NCBI GenBank assembly: GCA_013390945.1
Contig: JACAUC010000005.1
Span: forward strand, 1 to 63,074
Direction: 5' to 3'
Origin: Candidatus Chloroheliaceae bacterium
GTDB taxonomy: Bacteria; Chloroflexota; Chloroflexia; Chloroheliales; Chloroheliaceae
DNA: 63,074 nt
The position numbers and the translations under genes were made by a program. The notes beneath the pieces were generated by a model, which had not been told where the DNA came from, did not search any database, and saw nothing but the letters and a program-made list of their open reading frames with translations. Below are positions 34,080 through 43,164 of this stretch, piece by piece. Numbering within the stretch: the first letter of the stretch is position 1; the number at the start of each line of letters is the position of its first letter.

Positions 34080-34639
34080 TTTTTTACCACCTGTGATATT
34101 GGTTGGCTAAACTCAACCACTACAGTATACGCTGGTAATGCTGTTCCATCTGAAGGAATTGTTTGTTTAAGCTTAATCTTCATTCTATTCTCCACTAAAG
34201 CTTTGCTTCCTAGAAGTATCCCAGATACTTCTAGCCTTGCCTCGCGCTTAAAAGGTAAATCTTCCTCAAATTCTTTCTTACCAAGCCAGTAGTCAAAACC
34301 TGTTCCCTTTTTCGCCCGTTCTATTGCAGTAAATTCTGTAAGCTCACAAATAAGAAGAATAGCTATTCCATAAGCAGCTTGTTCTGTGGTATAGGGTAGG
34401 TCATTCCAGCAACGTTTTAGCAGATCAGTTACATCTTCCCAATCTTTTAGAGTAAAAGTGTGAGTTGAAGAAGTATCTTCTCTTAGTTCCACGTTTAACT
34501 CAACACCTTTTTTATGTTTCTGATTATCGAGACAGACAGCACAGGCTTCTGCCATTGTCTTACCTACCGCCGGACTGAGTGCAGGGATACCTTCTGCAAG
34601 CTTGGATAAAACAAGCTCTTTGGCTGTAACGCTACTCAT
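34076..34639 (-). CDS. conserved hypothetical protein, partner of TPR-like protein
   Basis: 187 residues, soluble. The N-terminal helical part has GIPALSPAVGKTMAEACAVC, then a beta hairpin (VELNVELRED), and a central region with GTGFDYWLGKKEFEEDLPFK. The block GTGFDYWLG with downstream ARLEVSGI is distinctive; I believe it recurs in cyanobacterial homologs encoded beside the same TPR-like protein. No catalytic motif is recognised. It heads a three-gene run (34639 down to 32553). Confidence 0.65.
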   Translation of the reverse strand: MSSVTAKELVLSKLAEGIPALSPAVGKTMAEACAVCLDNQKHKKGVELNVELREDTSSTHTFTLKDWEDVTDLLKRCWNDLPYTTEQAAYGIAILLICELTEFTAIERAKKGTGFDYWLGKKEFEEDLPFKREARLEVSGILLGSKALVENRMKIKLKQTIPSDGTALPAYTVVVEFSQPISQVVKK

Positions 34640-35031
34640 ACAAAATTTATATCCTCATTTGCTCGTCGTTAGGCCAGAAATCAACTTTAGGTGGTAATCA
34701 ACTTACTTTAAACTTCAAACTTCAAAGAATCTCTCGTTAGTTCTGAAATTATTATAACAGAAGAAGTCAATAGATTCTGTGTGTGTCTCTGTGGTTCTCC
34801 GTGTTCCTCTGTGTTCCTTCTTAAAGTGTTACCTCCCAATTGACCGGGTACATACACCTAAAATTTACCTTTGTTTACCTCTATTTTTATTTCGATAGTA
34901 TACAATCGTCAAAGCGTATCTTTATGCTCAAAAGAAATCCAACTGCGATCAAGTGCAAAATATAGGAAGAATCCTTTTGTGAAGTTGGAACTTTACATAA
35001 TAACAAAGATAGCCTCTGAGGTTTATTAAGA
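34640..35031. other. intergenic region with low-complexity repeat
   Basis: Divergent promoter region between 34639 (minus) and 35032 (plus). It contains an imperfect iteration of TCTGTGGTTC / TCCGTGTTCC / TCTGTGTTCC at 34784-34820, a phrase seen as a dispersed repeat in many bacterial genomes. No gene, tRNA or clear promoter consensus was found in the rest. Confidence 0.5.
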
Positions 35032-36477
35032 ATGAAAGTAGCAATTATTGGTGGTGGAATTGCAGGACTAGCCACTGCGTTTCATCTGCAACAGCTTGGA
35101 AAAGGCCAAATAGAATATACATTAATTGATAATGCGTCTCGGTTTGGCGGCAAAATCGCCTCGGTCACTGAAAACGGTTTCGTGGTGGAGGGTGGCCCTG
35201 ATTCGTTTATGACCCAAAAGGTGGCCGGGCTGGAATTATGCCGAGCGGTGGGTTTGGAAAAAGAACTGATGGGTACAAATCAGGTTGCGCGTAAGGTCTT
35301 CGTCTGGAGTGATGGACGGTTACAACCAATGCCCGACGGCGTAACGCTCATTATTCCCACTAAAATTACCCCTTTCTTGAAATCAACCTTGCTTACTTGG
35401 CCTGGTAAGCTCCGTATGGGTCTAGATCTCTTTATCCCCAAGCGCAAAAATGATGATGATGAGAGCTTGGCCCATTTTATCCGGCGACGTTTAGGAAACG
35501 AAGCCCTCGACCGCATTGCAGCCCCAATGATTGCTGGTATCTATGTGGCTGATGCGGAAGCCCTAAGTCTCAAAAGTACTTTCCCCCGTTTCCTCGATAT
35601 GGAAAAGAAATATGGTAGTCTTTTGGGTGGGATGCTTTATCAAAAATATGAGGCGGCCCGTGCAAAGTGGAAGGCAAGGAAGAGCGGCGGAGTTTCCAAA
35701 ACGCCCCCTCCGGGCTTTATGACTTTGAAGAGTGGCTTACAAGGATTGCCCGAAGCAATTGTGGCTCGGCTTGATCCAAAGGCACTCTTGCCCAATCGTA
35801 CCGTAACCTCGATTCAGCACAACGGTAGCGAATACGATTTGGTGCTGAGTGATGGTACTCATCTTAGTGTGGATGCACTGGTCTTTGCTACTCCCGCTTA
35901 TGTTACCGCCCAGCTTTTGCGCCGCTTGGATAGCACACTGGCCGAAAAATTACAAAAGATTCGTTATGTCTCTACTGCTACGGTGTCACTTGGTTTCAAG
36001 CGCAGCGAGGTGGAGCATCCGCTCAGTGGTTTTGGCTTTGTGGTCTCCCGTAGCGAGAAGCGCAAATTGATGGCTTGCGCTTGGTCATCTACCAAGTTCA
36101 ATAACCGTACTCCCGATGATAAGCATGTCTTGATTCGGGCCTTTGTCGGTGGCGCAAATGCAGAAGGTCTGGCCGAACAGAATGAAACTGCTCTGGTGAA
36201 GATGGTGCGCGACGAAATGCAGGAGACATTAGGTATTACTGCCACCCCTGTAATTACCAAGGTCTATCGTTGGCACAAGGCCAACCCTCAGTATGATGTG
36301 GGGCATGATTTGCGGATTGCCGAAATTGAACGACTAACCGCGCAGCACTCTGGTCTCTATCTTGCAGGTGCAGCTTATCATGGCGTTGGCGTTCCCGACT
36401 GCATCGCCGATGGTAAGCGGGTGGCTCAAGAAATTGTGGCGAAAATGAATACCGTCCCGACCAAAGTCCGCACCTAA
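35032..36477 (+). CDS. hemY: protoporphyrinogen oxidase
   Basis: A 481-residue FAD enzyme. The dinucleotide fold VAIIGGGIAGLATAFHL is at the N-terminus, then FGGKIASVTENGFVVEGGPDSF, RRRLGNEALDRIAAPMIAGIYVADAEALS in the middle and a C-terminal FAD-contact YLAGAAYHGVGVPDCIADGK. This is the oxygen-dependent (HemY/HemG-like) protoporphyrinogen or coproporphyrinogen oxidase family, which oxidises the porphyrinogen ring late in heme (or chlorophyll) synthesis. It could act as coproporphyrinogen III oxidase in the monoderm route; sequence reading alone cannot separate these. It stands alone, with no other heme genes beside it. Confidence 0.9.
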   Translation: MKVAIIGGGIAGLATAFHLQQLGKGQIEYTLIDNASRFGGKIASVTENGFVVEGGPDSFMTQKVAGLELCRAVGLEKELMGTNQVARKVFVWSDGRLQPMPDGVTLIIPTKITPFLKSTLLTWPGKLRMGLDLFIPKRKNDDDESLAHFIRRRLGNEALDRIAAPMIAGIYVADAEALSLKSTFPRFLDMEKKYGSLLGGMLYQKYEAARAKWKARKSGGVSKTPPPGFMTLKSGLQGLPEAIVARLDPKALLPNRTVTSIQHNGSEYDLVLSDGTHLSVDALVFATPAYVTAQLLRRLDSTLAEKLQKIRYVSTATVSLGFKRSEVEHPLSGFGFVVSRSEKRKLMACAWSSTKFNNRTPDDKHVLIRAFVGGANAEGLAEQNETALVKMVRDEMQETLGITATPVITKVYRWHKANPQYDVGHDLRIAEIERLTAQHSGLYLAGAAYHGVGVPDCIADGKRVAQEIVAKMNTVPTKVRT

Positions 36478-36484
36478 AACCAAT

Positions 36485-36552
36485 CTGTAGGAGGGATTTC
36501 TAATCCCGATTTGTGGGACTCATCTCTTCGGGATTAGAAATCCCTCCTACAG
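36485..36552. repeat. family A inverted repeat, 25-bp perfect arms
   Basis: CTGTAGGAGGGATTTCTAAT plus CCCGA (36485-36509) and its exact reverse complement (36528-36552) flank an 18-base loop. This is the same core as the tandem repeat at 1-90 and the single copy at 57571. Lying between convergent genes it may also serve as a terminator. Confidence 0.9.
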
Positions 36553-36573
36553 GTCTTGGAGCTTGAATAACAA

Positions 36574-37062
36574 TCAGACTACTAGTAACCCGGATAAGGC
36601 CATGGATATTTCATCGAATATCTTTAGGGTGGTTAGGTTAGTACTGATTACGCGCCTGATAACCGGGTCATTTTTTACCAAAAAGCTTAAATGCCTGAAC
36701 CCATGCGAAATTATGCTATGCTCCTCGACCACTTTGGGCCGGGGAACTTTAGGATCATCGTTAAAGACGACTCTGAGTTTATCCACCGGAATTGCCATAA
36801 ATTTTCGGCTATTAAAGCTTAGCTCATCCGAATAGACAATATAAGTTAGCACCAGTTTATTGGCATCCTCATATCTCCAACTGGTCGAATGGATCAGCAA
36901 ATTATCTGCGTTGGTTCGCAAGCGTGGAAAGTTAGAGCCTAATGCCTTGTAAACCAAACTATCCGGGTTTGAGCCTTCCTGCGTAATATTTATAAAATTT
37001 CTTGCATAGACGATCTTCCCATCTACAATTTTAGAAAAGAAAATCTCCAGATAAAGTTCCAT
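36574..37062 (-). CDS. hypothetical protein
   Basis: A 162-residue soluble protein with mixed alpha/beta character: MELYLEIFFSKIVDGKIVYA, NLLIHSTSWRYEDANKLVLT, and a basic C-terminal half. There is a conserved-looking HGFRHLSFLV block. I recognise no domain. It lies between the protoporphyrinogen oxidase (convergent) and the CDF exporter (same strand, 108 bases upstream). The Shine-Dalgarno is poor, so the start is uncertain. Confidence 0.55.
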   Translation of the reverse strand: MELYLEIFFSKIVDGKIVYARNFINITQEGSNPDSLVYKALGSNFPRLRTNADNLLIHSTSWRYEDANKLVLTYIVYSDELSFNSRKFMAIPVDKLRVVFNDDPKVPRPKVVEEHSIISHGFRHLSFLVKNDPVIRRVISTNLTTLKIFDEISMALSGLLVV

Positions 37063-37170
37063 ATCTTTAATCTTTTATTTTATAAGAGGCTAATAACAAT
37101 AATACTGGTGAACCTGTGTGACGGCCCTGTTGCCAATAAGGGCCGTCTGTTTTTAGGAGGAGTTAGCGGG

Positions 37171-38478
37171 CTATAACGCCAAGTCATGATGCGTATTTAG
37201 CGCGTGGTAGTTCTCACCGTTTTGCTCAAACGGGTCTACGTGAATATTAACTATTGCCAAGCGTGGTTGAGCGTGAAGGAGCGCGTGGCGCACTTCTTCC
37301 GCTAGGTGGTGGCTTGCGGAGGTGGTCAGTTGCCCATCTACCTCTATTTGTAGTTCCGCTTGAAGCTTGTGGCCCAACCAGCGTATTCGCGTATTGCCTA
37401 TAGCCAGTACCCCCGGCACTGCGGCGGCGACCTGCTCCACTTTATCTACCAATTCTGGTTCTACCGCATCCAGCAATCTGCGCCACATTGTTAAAGCCGT
37501 ATCCTTGACGATAAACAAGATTGCCACCGTAATCAGCAGGCCCACGATTGGATCGGCTAATGGAAAACCAACCAGTACCCCCACTACCCCAAAGAGTACC
37601 GCCAGCGAGGTAATGCCATCTACACGGGCGTGTTGTCCGTCGGCAATGAGAGCGGCTGACCCAATCTCCCGACCGATGCGAATACGGAAGAGGGCGACCG
37701 CCTCGTTGCCCACAAAACCAACCAAAGCGGCGGCAATTACCCAGCCTAGGTTAGTAATTGGTTGTGGGTTAATAATCTTCTGGTAGCTTTCATAGGCGGT
37801 TATGAGCGCACTAAAGAAGATCATCAGCACAATAATTACCCCTGCCACATCTTCTATCCGACCGTAGCCGTAGGTATAGCGGCGGTTAGCGGCTCTTCGG
37901 CTTAGGGCAAAGGCAATCCAAAGCGGTATAGCGGTGAGTGCGTCGGAGAAGTTGTGGATGGTGTCGGCTAAGAGAGCGACACTACCACTAATCAGCACGA
38001 TGGCTACCTGAAACGTTGCCGTAACCGTGAGCATTAGCAGCGAGACTTTCAAAGCCCAGATCCCGCGTTCATTAGTTTCCATTGCTGCATCTATATTTGC
38101 GTCACCGTGACTATGACCATGAAAAAAGGGAAAAATTTTACCCAGCCAGCCTTTGCCACCATGTTCATGCTCGTGTTCATCATGTCCGTGACCGTTCTCG
38201 TGCGGATGGGCGTGATTATCCTTATGCGAGTGACTGTTGTGTGGATCTTCGCCGTGCGGATGGGCGTGATTATCCTTATGTGAGCGACCTTGTTTGTGCG
38301 GATGGTTATGCTCGTCCTCGTGTTTGTGATCGTGGTGCGGATGGGCGTGATCCACCCCATGTGAATCTGAGTGGTCATGGTGTGGGTGGTCTAATTCGTG
38401 CGGTTGAGCGTGGTCGTGCCTATGACCATCCTCAACGCTGTGATTGCTAATGGCCTCTTTTACTTGCTTGTTTGTCAT
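37171..38478 (-). CDS. CDF-family metal cation exporter with His-rich N-terminus
   Basis: 435 residues. The first 125 are an extreme His/Asp/Glu-rich stretch (HDHAQPHELDHPHHDHSDSH and similar, with repeated HAHPHxxxPH units) that would bind Zn, Ni or Co. The CDF membrane domain follows, with six helices and the two metal sites ADTIHNFSDAL and ADGQHARVDG (H-x3-D each), and then a cytoplasmic ferredoxin-like domain (LQAELQIEVDGQLTTSASHH). It expels divalent cations by proton antiport. Start ATG 38478: AAGGAGG lies 8 bases ahead, while the ATG two codons earlier is too close to it. The His-rich part is encoded by degenerate tandem DNA and so may vary in length. Confidence 0.9.
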   Translation of the reverse strand: MTNKQVKEAISNHSVEDGHRHDHAQPHELDHPHHDHSDSHGVDHAHPHHDHKHEDEHNHPHKQGRSHKDNHAHPHGEDPHNSHSHKDNHAHPHENGHGHDEHEHEHGGKGWLGKIFPFFHGHSHGDANIDAAMETNERGIWALKVSLLMLTVTATFQVAIVLISGSVALLADTIHNFSDALTAIPLWIAFALSRRAANRRYTYGYGRIEDVAGVIIVLMIFFSALITAYESYQKIINPQPITNLGWVIAAALVGFVGNEAVALFRIRIGREIGSAALIADGQHARVDGITSLAVLFGVVGVLVGFPLADPIVGLLITVAILFIVKDTALTMWRRLLDAVEPELVDKVEQVAAAVPGVLAIGNTRIRWLGHKLQAELQIEVDGQLTTSASHHLAEEVRHALLHAQPRLAIVNIHVDPFEQNGENYHALNTHHDLAL

Positions 38479-38673
38479 CTGCATCTCCTCCTTAATGGTT
38501 AAGCTATAGGGTCTACCTCTATCTAATTTGCGGCTATTGTTGATTATTCAACTCGGTATTATCACCTATCCTTAGATTAGCATACTTAACTAACTTTGTC
38601 AATATACTTATGAAATTCATCAAATCAAAGAAAACCTCCCAAGTAAGAGAAGCAGAGCGTTTCTGAAATTGGT

Positions 38674-39342
38674 TTAGGGCTGGATCAGGCCAATGCGAAT
38701 GGCATACTTGACCAGTTCGCCTCGGTCGTGGGCGTTTAGTTTGTTCATTAAGCTATAACGGTGGTTTTCGACAGTTTTGACGCTGAGTACCAAGATTTCG
38801 GCAATCTCTTTGTTGGTATGACCCTCGGCAATCAGTTTGAGAATTTCGCGCTCACGGGCGGTGAGGCTCTCATAGGCGGCATCAAATTCTTCGGAGGAGG
38901 TGCTTTCGATTCGGCGCAGGTAGTCTGAGACTAGGCGGGTGGCGATACGGGGATAGAGATAAGTGTCACCGCGACTGGCAATGCGAACGGCTTCGATTAG
39001 GTCGCGGTCGGCGGCCTGTTTTAGGACGTAGCCAGTCGCTCCAGCCTGCAAGATCTTTATTAAGTACTCCTCGCTTTCGTGCATGGTAAGAATTACAACC
39101 TGCGTTCCGGGAAATTCACGCTTAATTTGACGGGTTGCTTCTAGGCCGTTTAGTTCGGGCATTGAAATATCCATCAGCACTACTTCCGGGTTTAGGGCGC
39201 GGGACTGTTCTACTGCCACCCGCCCGTTTACCGCTTCACCCACGACTTCCATATCTTCTTGGGCTTCCAAGAGCATACGGATACCTTGACGTAAAATTGT
39301 ATGATCGTCGGCCAACAACACCCGAATTTTGTGTTTTTCCAC
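38674..39342 (-). CDS. NarL/FixJ-family response regulator
   Basis: 222 residues. The receiver (about 5-125) has LLADDHTILRQGIRMLL, VVLMDISMPELNG (phospho-Asp) and the Lys in GYVLKQA. The LuxR-type helix-turn-helix (about 155-220) has LTAREREILKLIAEGHTNKEIA and ILVLSVKTVENHR. It starts with GTG. No histidine kinase is adjacent. The GAF histidine kinase at 52997, of the NarX-like HisKA_3 class, is the right type of partner but lies 14 kb away. The target genes are unknown. Confidence 0.9.
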   Translation of the reverse strand: MEKHKIRVLLADDHTILRQGIRMLLEAQEDMEVVGEAVNGRVAVEQSRALNPEVVLMDISMPELNGLEATRQIKREFPGTQVVILTMHESEEYLIKILQAGATGYVLKQAADRDLIEAVRIASRGDTYLYPRIATRLVSDYLRRIESTSSEEFDAAYESLTAREREILKLIAEGHTNKEIAEILVLSVKTVENHRYSLMNKLNAHDRGELVKYAIRIGLIQP

Positions 39343-39369
39343 CCGGCCTGCTTTCTTAGGATTGGTTCA

Positions 39370-39452
39370 ACTGGTAGGGGCACCTTGAATGTACCCAAAA
39401 CGCTTTGGGCGTATGCCATACGCCCCTACTCAGCATTATTGAGAAGAGACAC
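39370..39452. repeat. family B composite repeat (copy 2)
   Basis: Contains GGTAGGGGCACC, GGGCGTATGCCATACGCCCC and TACTCAGCATTATTGAGAAG. It has the second half of the element with a full GGGCGTAT/ATACGCCC palindrome but lacks the ATAAACCCGCCGTAG part. It lies between convergently spaced minus-strand genes. Confidence 0.75.
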
Positions 39453-39468
39453 CGATTTAAAATGGCCC

Positions 39469-41376
39469 CTAGCGTCCTTTAATTAGTTTGAGCAGTTCTC
39501 CGCTCGCCTCGTATTTGTTGTGGGCAGGCATTAGGTAGACCCCTTGTACCAACCCGTCAATCTCTTCCACCAGTTCGGTGGCAATTTTGAGACCTTCCTT
39601 CATGCCCTTTTCGCCTGCGGCTCTCATTCGTTCTAGGATAGGGAGTGGCACTACAATCCCCGGTACTTCATGGTAAAGGTATTCGGTTTGTTTGTAGTTA
39701 TTGAGCAGGCTAATTCCGGCCAGAATGGGTATTTTCACTTCGCCTACTTCCTGAAGCGTTTCGCGCAAAAGTTTGGGATCAAAGACTGGCTGGGTCATGA
39801 TGAATTGCGCTCCTGCCGCCAACTTTTTGCGAAGCCGTTCGATTTCGGTGGGCAAATCGGTGGCGGTGGGATTGAAGGCACAGCCCACATTAAAATTGGC
39901 CGGGGAGCCTATACTGCGCCCATTCCAATCTTGCCCACGATTAAAGCGCTTTAACATAGCGGTTAAACCAATGGCATCTACATCCCAGATACCGCTGGCT
40001 CCCGGATAATCTCCTAAGCTTGGCGGGTCTCCGGTCAGGGCTAGTACATTCCTGATTCCGTTGGCGTGGGCTCCTAGCAAATCGCTTTGCAGGGCCATCA
40101 AGTTACGGTCGCGGGTGGTGTAGTGAATGATGGTTTCGATGCCAATGCTTTGTTGGATCAAGATAGCACAGGCCATACTGCCCATCCGCACTTTTGCCAT
40201 TGCGCTATCGGTAATATTTACCACGTCTGCTCCTAATTCGGCCATTTTTGCCGTTGCTTGGAGCATTTTGGTGGGGTTAATACCTTTAGGTGGCCCCATT
40301 TCAATACTGACTACAAATTTACCCGCTGCCAGTTTTTGAGCTAATTCGGTTGGTAGCACCGAAGTGACTTTTTCCAGCAAGCGGTCTACCTGTTCGTGGA
40401 CGCTGGCATCTGGACCAACATCGCTGTGGGGTGGTGAATAGATTGGGCTGTAGCCCTTACCCGGCGTAAAGGTCTTGCCCTCTTCGGGCCGAATACTTTT
40501 GAGGGCTTCCCGCATTTTGGCGATATGGAGCGGAGTGGTTCCACAGCACCCCCCCATAATCTTGACCCCCATTTCGTGAAATTGCCGGACATATTGACCG
40601 AAATATTCGGGCGTGGCATTATAAAAGAGACGACCCTCTATCCGTTGGGGTGCGCCTGCATTAGGTTGGGCCGAAAGATAGGGGAAAGTTGGGCTGGCCG
40701 AGGCAAACCGTTCAAGTACCGCCAGAGTGCCTTGTGGTCCGACGTGGCAGTTTAAGCCAATTACATCGGCACCGCCTTGGCGTAGCATCTGCATTACCTC
40801 TTCGGGGGTGTGTCCGCTAAAGGTACGACCATCGTCGGTAAAGGTCATCTGAGCCACGATGGGTATATCGGTGGTAGCACGAGCGGTGCGGAGTGCTTGC
40901 CACATCTCTTGAAAGTTATAGAAGGTTTCGAGGATAATCAAGTCCACGCCACCTTCCATTAAAGCCTCGATTTGTTCTTTGAAAGCGGCTTGGGCCTCGC
41001 TGGTCTTGACACTGCCCCCGGCTCCCACCAACTGTCCTAATGGCCCGACTGAACCCGCTACTAGCACCGACTCGCCAGAAATATCGCGGACTTCACGGGC
41101 CAATTTAGCACCCTTCAGGTTAAATTCGCGTACTTTATCTTGTAAGCCGAAGTGGGCTAGGCGGTAGCGATTGGCTCCAAAAGTGTTAGTCTCAATAATT
41201 TCAGAGCCTGCAGCGATATAGTCGCGGTGGATCTCTTGGATTATGGTTGGTTGTTTGACATTTAATTCTTCATAACAGACATCATAATAAATTCCGCGAT
41301 TATAGAGGAGGGTACCCATTCCACCGTCACATAGAATCGGCCCTTTTTCTAGTCGCTCCAAAAGAGGGTTGAACAT
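39469..41376 (-). CDS. bifunctional homocysteine S-methyltransferase / methylenetetrahydrofolate reductase
   Basis: A 635-residue fusion. The N-terminal homocysteine methyltransferase barrel (about 1-300) has GPILCDGGMGTLLYNRGI, ETNTFGANRYRL and the zinc cysteines in GLNCHVG (about 208) and GGCCGTTP (about 275). The C-terminal MTHFR barrel (about 340-630) has FVVSIEMGPPKGINPTKML, LGAHANGIRNVLALTGDPP and FIMTQPVFDP. One protein can reduce 5,10-methylene-THF and methylate homocysteine to methionine without cobalamin, or use the two activities in different steps. GAGGAG precedes the ATG. It is YitJ-like and common in Chloroflexota and Firmicutes. Confidence 0.94.
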   Translation of the reverse strand: MFNPLLERLEKGPILCDGGMGTLLYNRGIYYDVCYEELNVKQPTIIQEIHRDYIAAGSEIIETNTFGANRYRLAHFGLQDKVREFNLKGAKLAREVRDISGESVLVAGSVGPLGQLVGAGGSVKTSEAQAAFKEQIEALMEGGVDLIILETFYNFQEMWQALRTARATTDIPIVAQMTFTDDGRTFSGHTPEEVMQMLRQGGADVIGLNCHVGPQGTLAVLERFASASPTFPYLSAQPNAGAPQRIEGRLFYNATPEYFGQYVRQFHEMGVKIMGGCCGTTPLHIAKMREALKSIRPEEGKTFTPGKGYSPIYSPPHSDVGPDASVHEQVDRLLEKVTSVLPTELAQKLAAGKFVVSIEMGPPKGINPTKMLQATAKMAELGADVVNITDSAMAKVRMGSMACAILIQQSIGIETIIHYTTRDRNLMALQSDLLGAHANGIRNVLALTGDPPSLGDYPGASGIWDVDAIGLTAMLKRFNRGQDWNGRSIGSPANFNVGCAFNPTATDLPTEIERLRKKLAAGAQFIMTQPVFDPKLLRETLQEVGEVKIPILAGISLLNNYKQTEYLYHEVPGIVVPLPILERMRAAGEKGMKEGLKIATELVEEIDGLVQGVYLMPAHNKYEASGELLKLIKGR

Positions 41377-41496
41377 TCAATAGACTCCTCGTGGCTTGAA
41401 CAGTGACTGCCAAATTTGCTACCAAACTATAACACACGCTGTTACCAGTTGCAACGCAGGTCAACTGACCAACGGATCTAGTTAACGAACTTACAA

Positions 41497-41530
41497 CAAG
41501 AGGCTCAGCGTTGAGCCTCTTGATTTTATC
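41497..41530. terminator. bidirectional-type terminator hairpin
   Basis: CAAGAGGCTCA, GCGT loop, TGAGCCTCTTG: a perfect 11-bp stem followed by ATTTTAT on the plus strand. It lies just beyond the stop of the MmyB-like regulator gene (minus strand), whose transcript it probably ends, although the T-run is better on the plus strand. Confidence 0.7.
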
Positions 41531-41541
41531 TGGTGGTTTTG

Positions 41542-42468
41542 CTAGAAAATTTTAAAGATACGAGATTTGTCAGGAAGGTGAATTTTTAATTCATCCTTAA
41601 ACCAATCTCTAGTCACCTCATCGGCAGGGACATAATAAACCAATTGGGGGTGAGTCAAATCACCTGCCTTAGCCATTACCGAGCGAGTGGTCAGGGTTAT
41701 ACCGTTTCGCACAAAGCGGGTCTTATAATCCAGCCAATCAAAGTTATCCTTATTGTCTGGATTTTTATTGGCGGCCTCTAACTGCTCCTTGATGGGGTTA
41801 TAGCCCTCATCATAAATTCTCACAAACTCTGGAAACTGTCGGAAATGAGCAATGATTTTAATAAACCAATCGTCATAGAGACAAAGTTCGTTCTCCACCT
41901 TAAATCCTATGACATTGCGATAAACCACCTGCCGCCAGTAATTTTCTTGCCCCTCCTTCATTAAAGCATAAAGAGGAGATTTCTCATAAAGCAAGAGACT
42001 AAGAACATTAAAATGTTCGGGCGGAAGGTTCATTAGCGCGGTCAATGGTATAGCAAAAAACTCTAGTGCTGTCAAAGAGATAGCCAATATACTCCAATCT
42101 TTATTAAGGATGTAACAAGGATAAGGGGTACATTCCATTAGTTGGAGCAGTGGTTGTAATAGAACTTTCAAACGTTGGGGGTCATTTACGTATTCGTCCT
42201 CAGTTTTATAGCCAGCGGCGGCTAATAGAACGTTTCGTTGATGGCTAGTACACTCAAAAAGTTCGGCTAGGTTTATTATTTCCCAGCGAGCTGGTGGACG
42301 TTTTATCTGTTTACTTTCCACACTGGTAGTGTAGTTTTTCCAGCTTGGTATTACGCTAATAATCTGAGGTTGCGTGATGTTTCGCTTAGATTTCTTTAAG
42401 GCATCTACCTCATTTACAAAATTCTGGCGTAGCTTATCCAAGTCTTTAAGCTTATCTTCGTCGCGCAT
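41542..42468 (-). CDS. XRE/MmyB-like transcriptional regulator
   Basis: A 308-residue protein. The N-terminal part reads as a diverged helix-turn-helix (ITQPQIISVIPSWKNYTTSV, then KRPPARWEIINLAELFECT) and continues into HQRNVLLAAAGYKTED, the usual bridge to the MmyB-like ligand-binding domain. That domain starts MECTPYPCYILNKDWSILAI and includes the conserved PPEHFNVLSLLLYEKSP. Relatives are one-component regulators with a PAS-like pocket that binds fatty acids. No Shine-Dalgarno is evident before the ATG, and 280 bases of AT-rich DNA follow upstream to the next, divergent gene. Confidence 0.72.
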   Translation of the reverse strand: MRDEDKLKDLDKLRQNFVNEVDALKKSKRNITQPQIISVIPSWKNYTTSVESKQIKRPPARWEIINLAELFECTSHQRNVLLAAAGYKTEDEYVNDPQRLKVLLQPLLQLMECTPYPCYILNKDWSILAISLTALEFFAIPLTALMNLPPEHFNVLSLLLYEKSPLYALMKEGQENYWRQVVYRNVIGFKVENELCLYDDWFIKIIAHFRQFPEFVRIYDEGYNPIKEQLEAANKNPDNKDNFDWLDYKTRFVRNGITLTTRSVMAKAGDLTHPQLVYYVPADEVTRDWFKDELKIHLPDKSRIFKIF

Positions 42469-42748
42469 TTTAATACGTACCTATATTTCTAGGAGTTAAT
42501 AATTTTAATAAAATAGGGGGAAAAATCCCCTTACACCGACAAAAACTAGCTGTATCCTAATCATAGGATTTAATACGTAAACCCTACTCGCTTTAAGGCA
42601 AGTTACATTTGCCCATATCCAAAAAAATTTCGTATTGTTGTATTTTTTATTGTAACCTAGACAAGTTCACTTTTCAAGTGAGGTTGTATCACAACGATAA
42701 TGGGCAGAAGGATAGATACAAAATACAAATCTACTAGGAGAGACCATC

Positions 42749-43099
42749 TTGCAAGAAGTTGTCTATTACAGAGACCCGACTGTTGTTATTACTAATGCGA
42801 GGGCTATATTAGGAGGTGTAACTTACTCTATCGCTAACATTTCATCTGTAAGGGTAGTAACCAAACATTCTTGGGAACAGTTTTGGGCTATATGTCTTAT
42901 TTTTCCAGGAGTTATTTTCTATATAGTACCCGCATTATTCGGAATTTGGCTTTTAGCTGCTAAGAAAGTCAAACCAGATTTTTGTTTGATAATAATTGCA
43001 GGCCAAGAAATCAGAGGACTTATAGTTAAAGGCAATGAGGTAGAAAGAATCTATCAGATTGCTAATGCTATAAGCCAAGCTATTATTAGCCGTAGCTAA
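42749..43099 (+). CDS. DUF6232-like small membrane protein
   Basis: 116 residues starting with TTG (AGGAGAG six bases ahead). An N-terminal beta region (VVYYRDPTVVITNARAILGG, then TYSIANISSVRVV) precedes a hydrophobic hairpin of two helices (about 48-72) and a C-terminal helix-rich part (VERIYQIANAISQAI). This matches the DUF6232 layout. Function unknown. Confidence 0.7.
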   Translation: MQEVVYYRDPTVVITNARAILGGVTYSIANISSVRVVTKHSWEQFWAICLIFPGVIFYIVPALFGIWLLAAKKVKPDFCLIIIAGQEIRGLIVKGNEVERIYQIANAISQAIISRS

Positions 43100-43164
43100 T
43101 AATTAGCACTCTTGTGAGTTTTTGCAATAACAGGAATGGAACCGCGATAGAATAGGAGCTCGTA

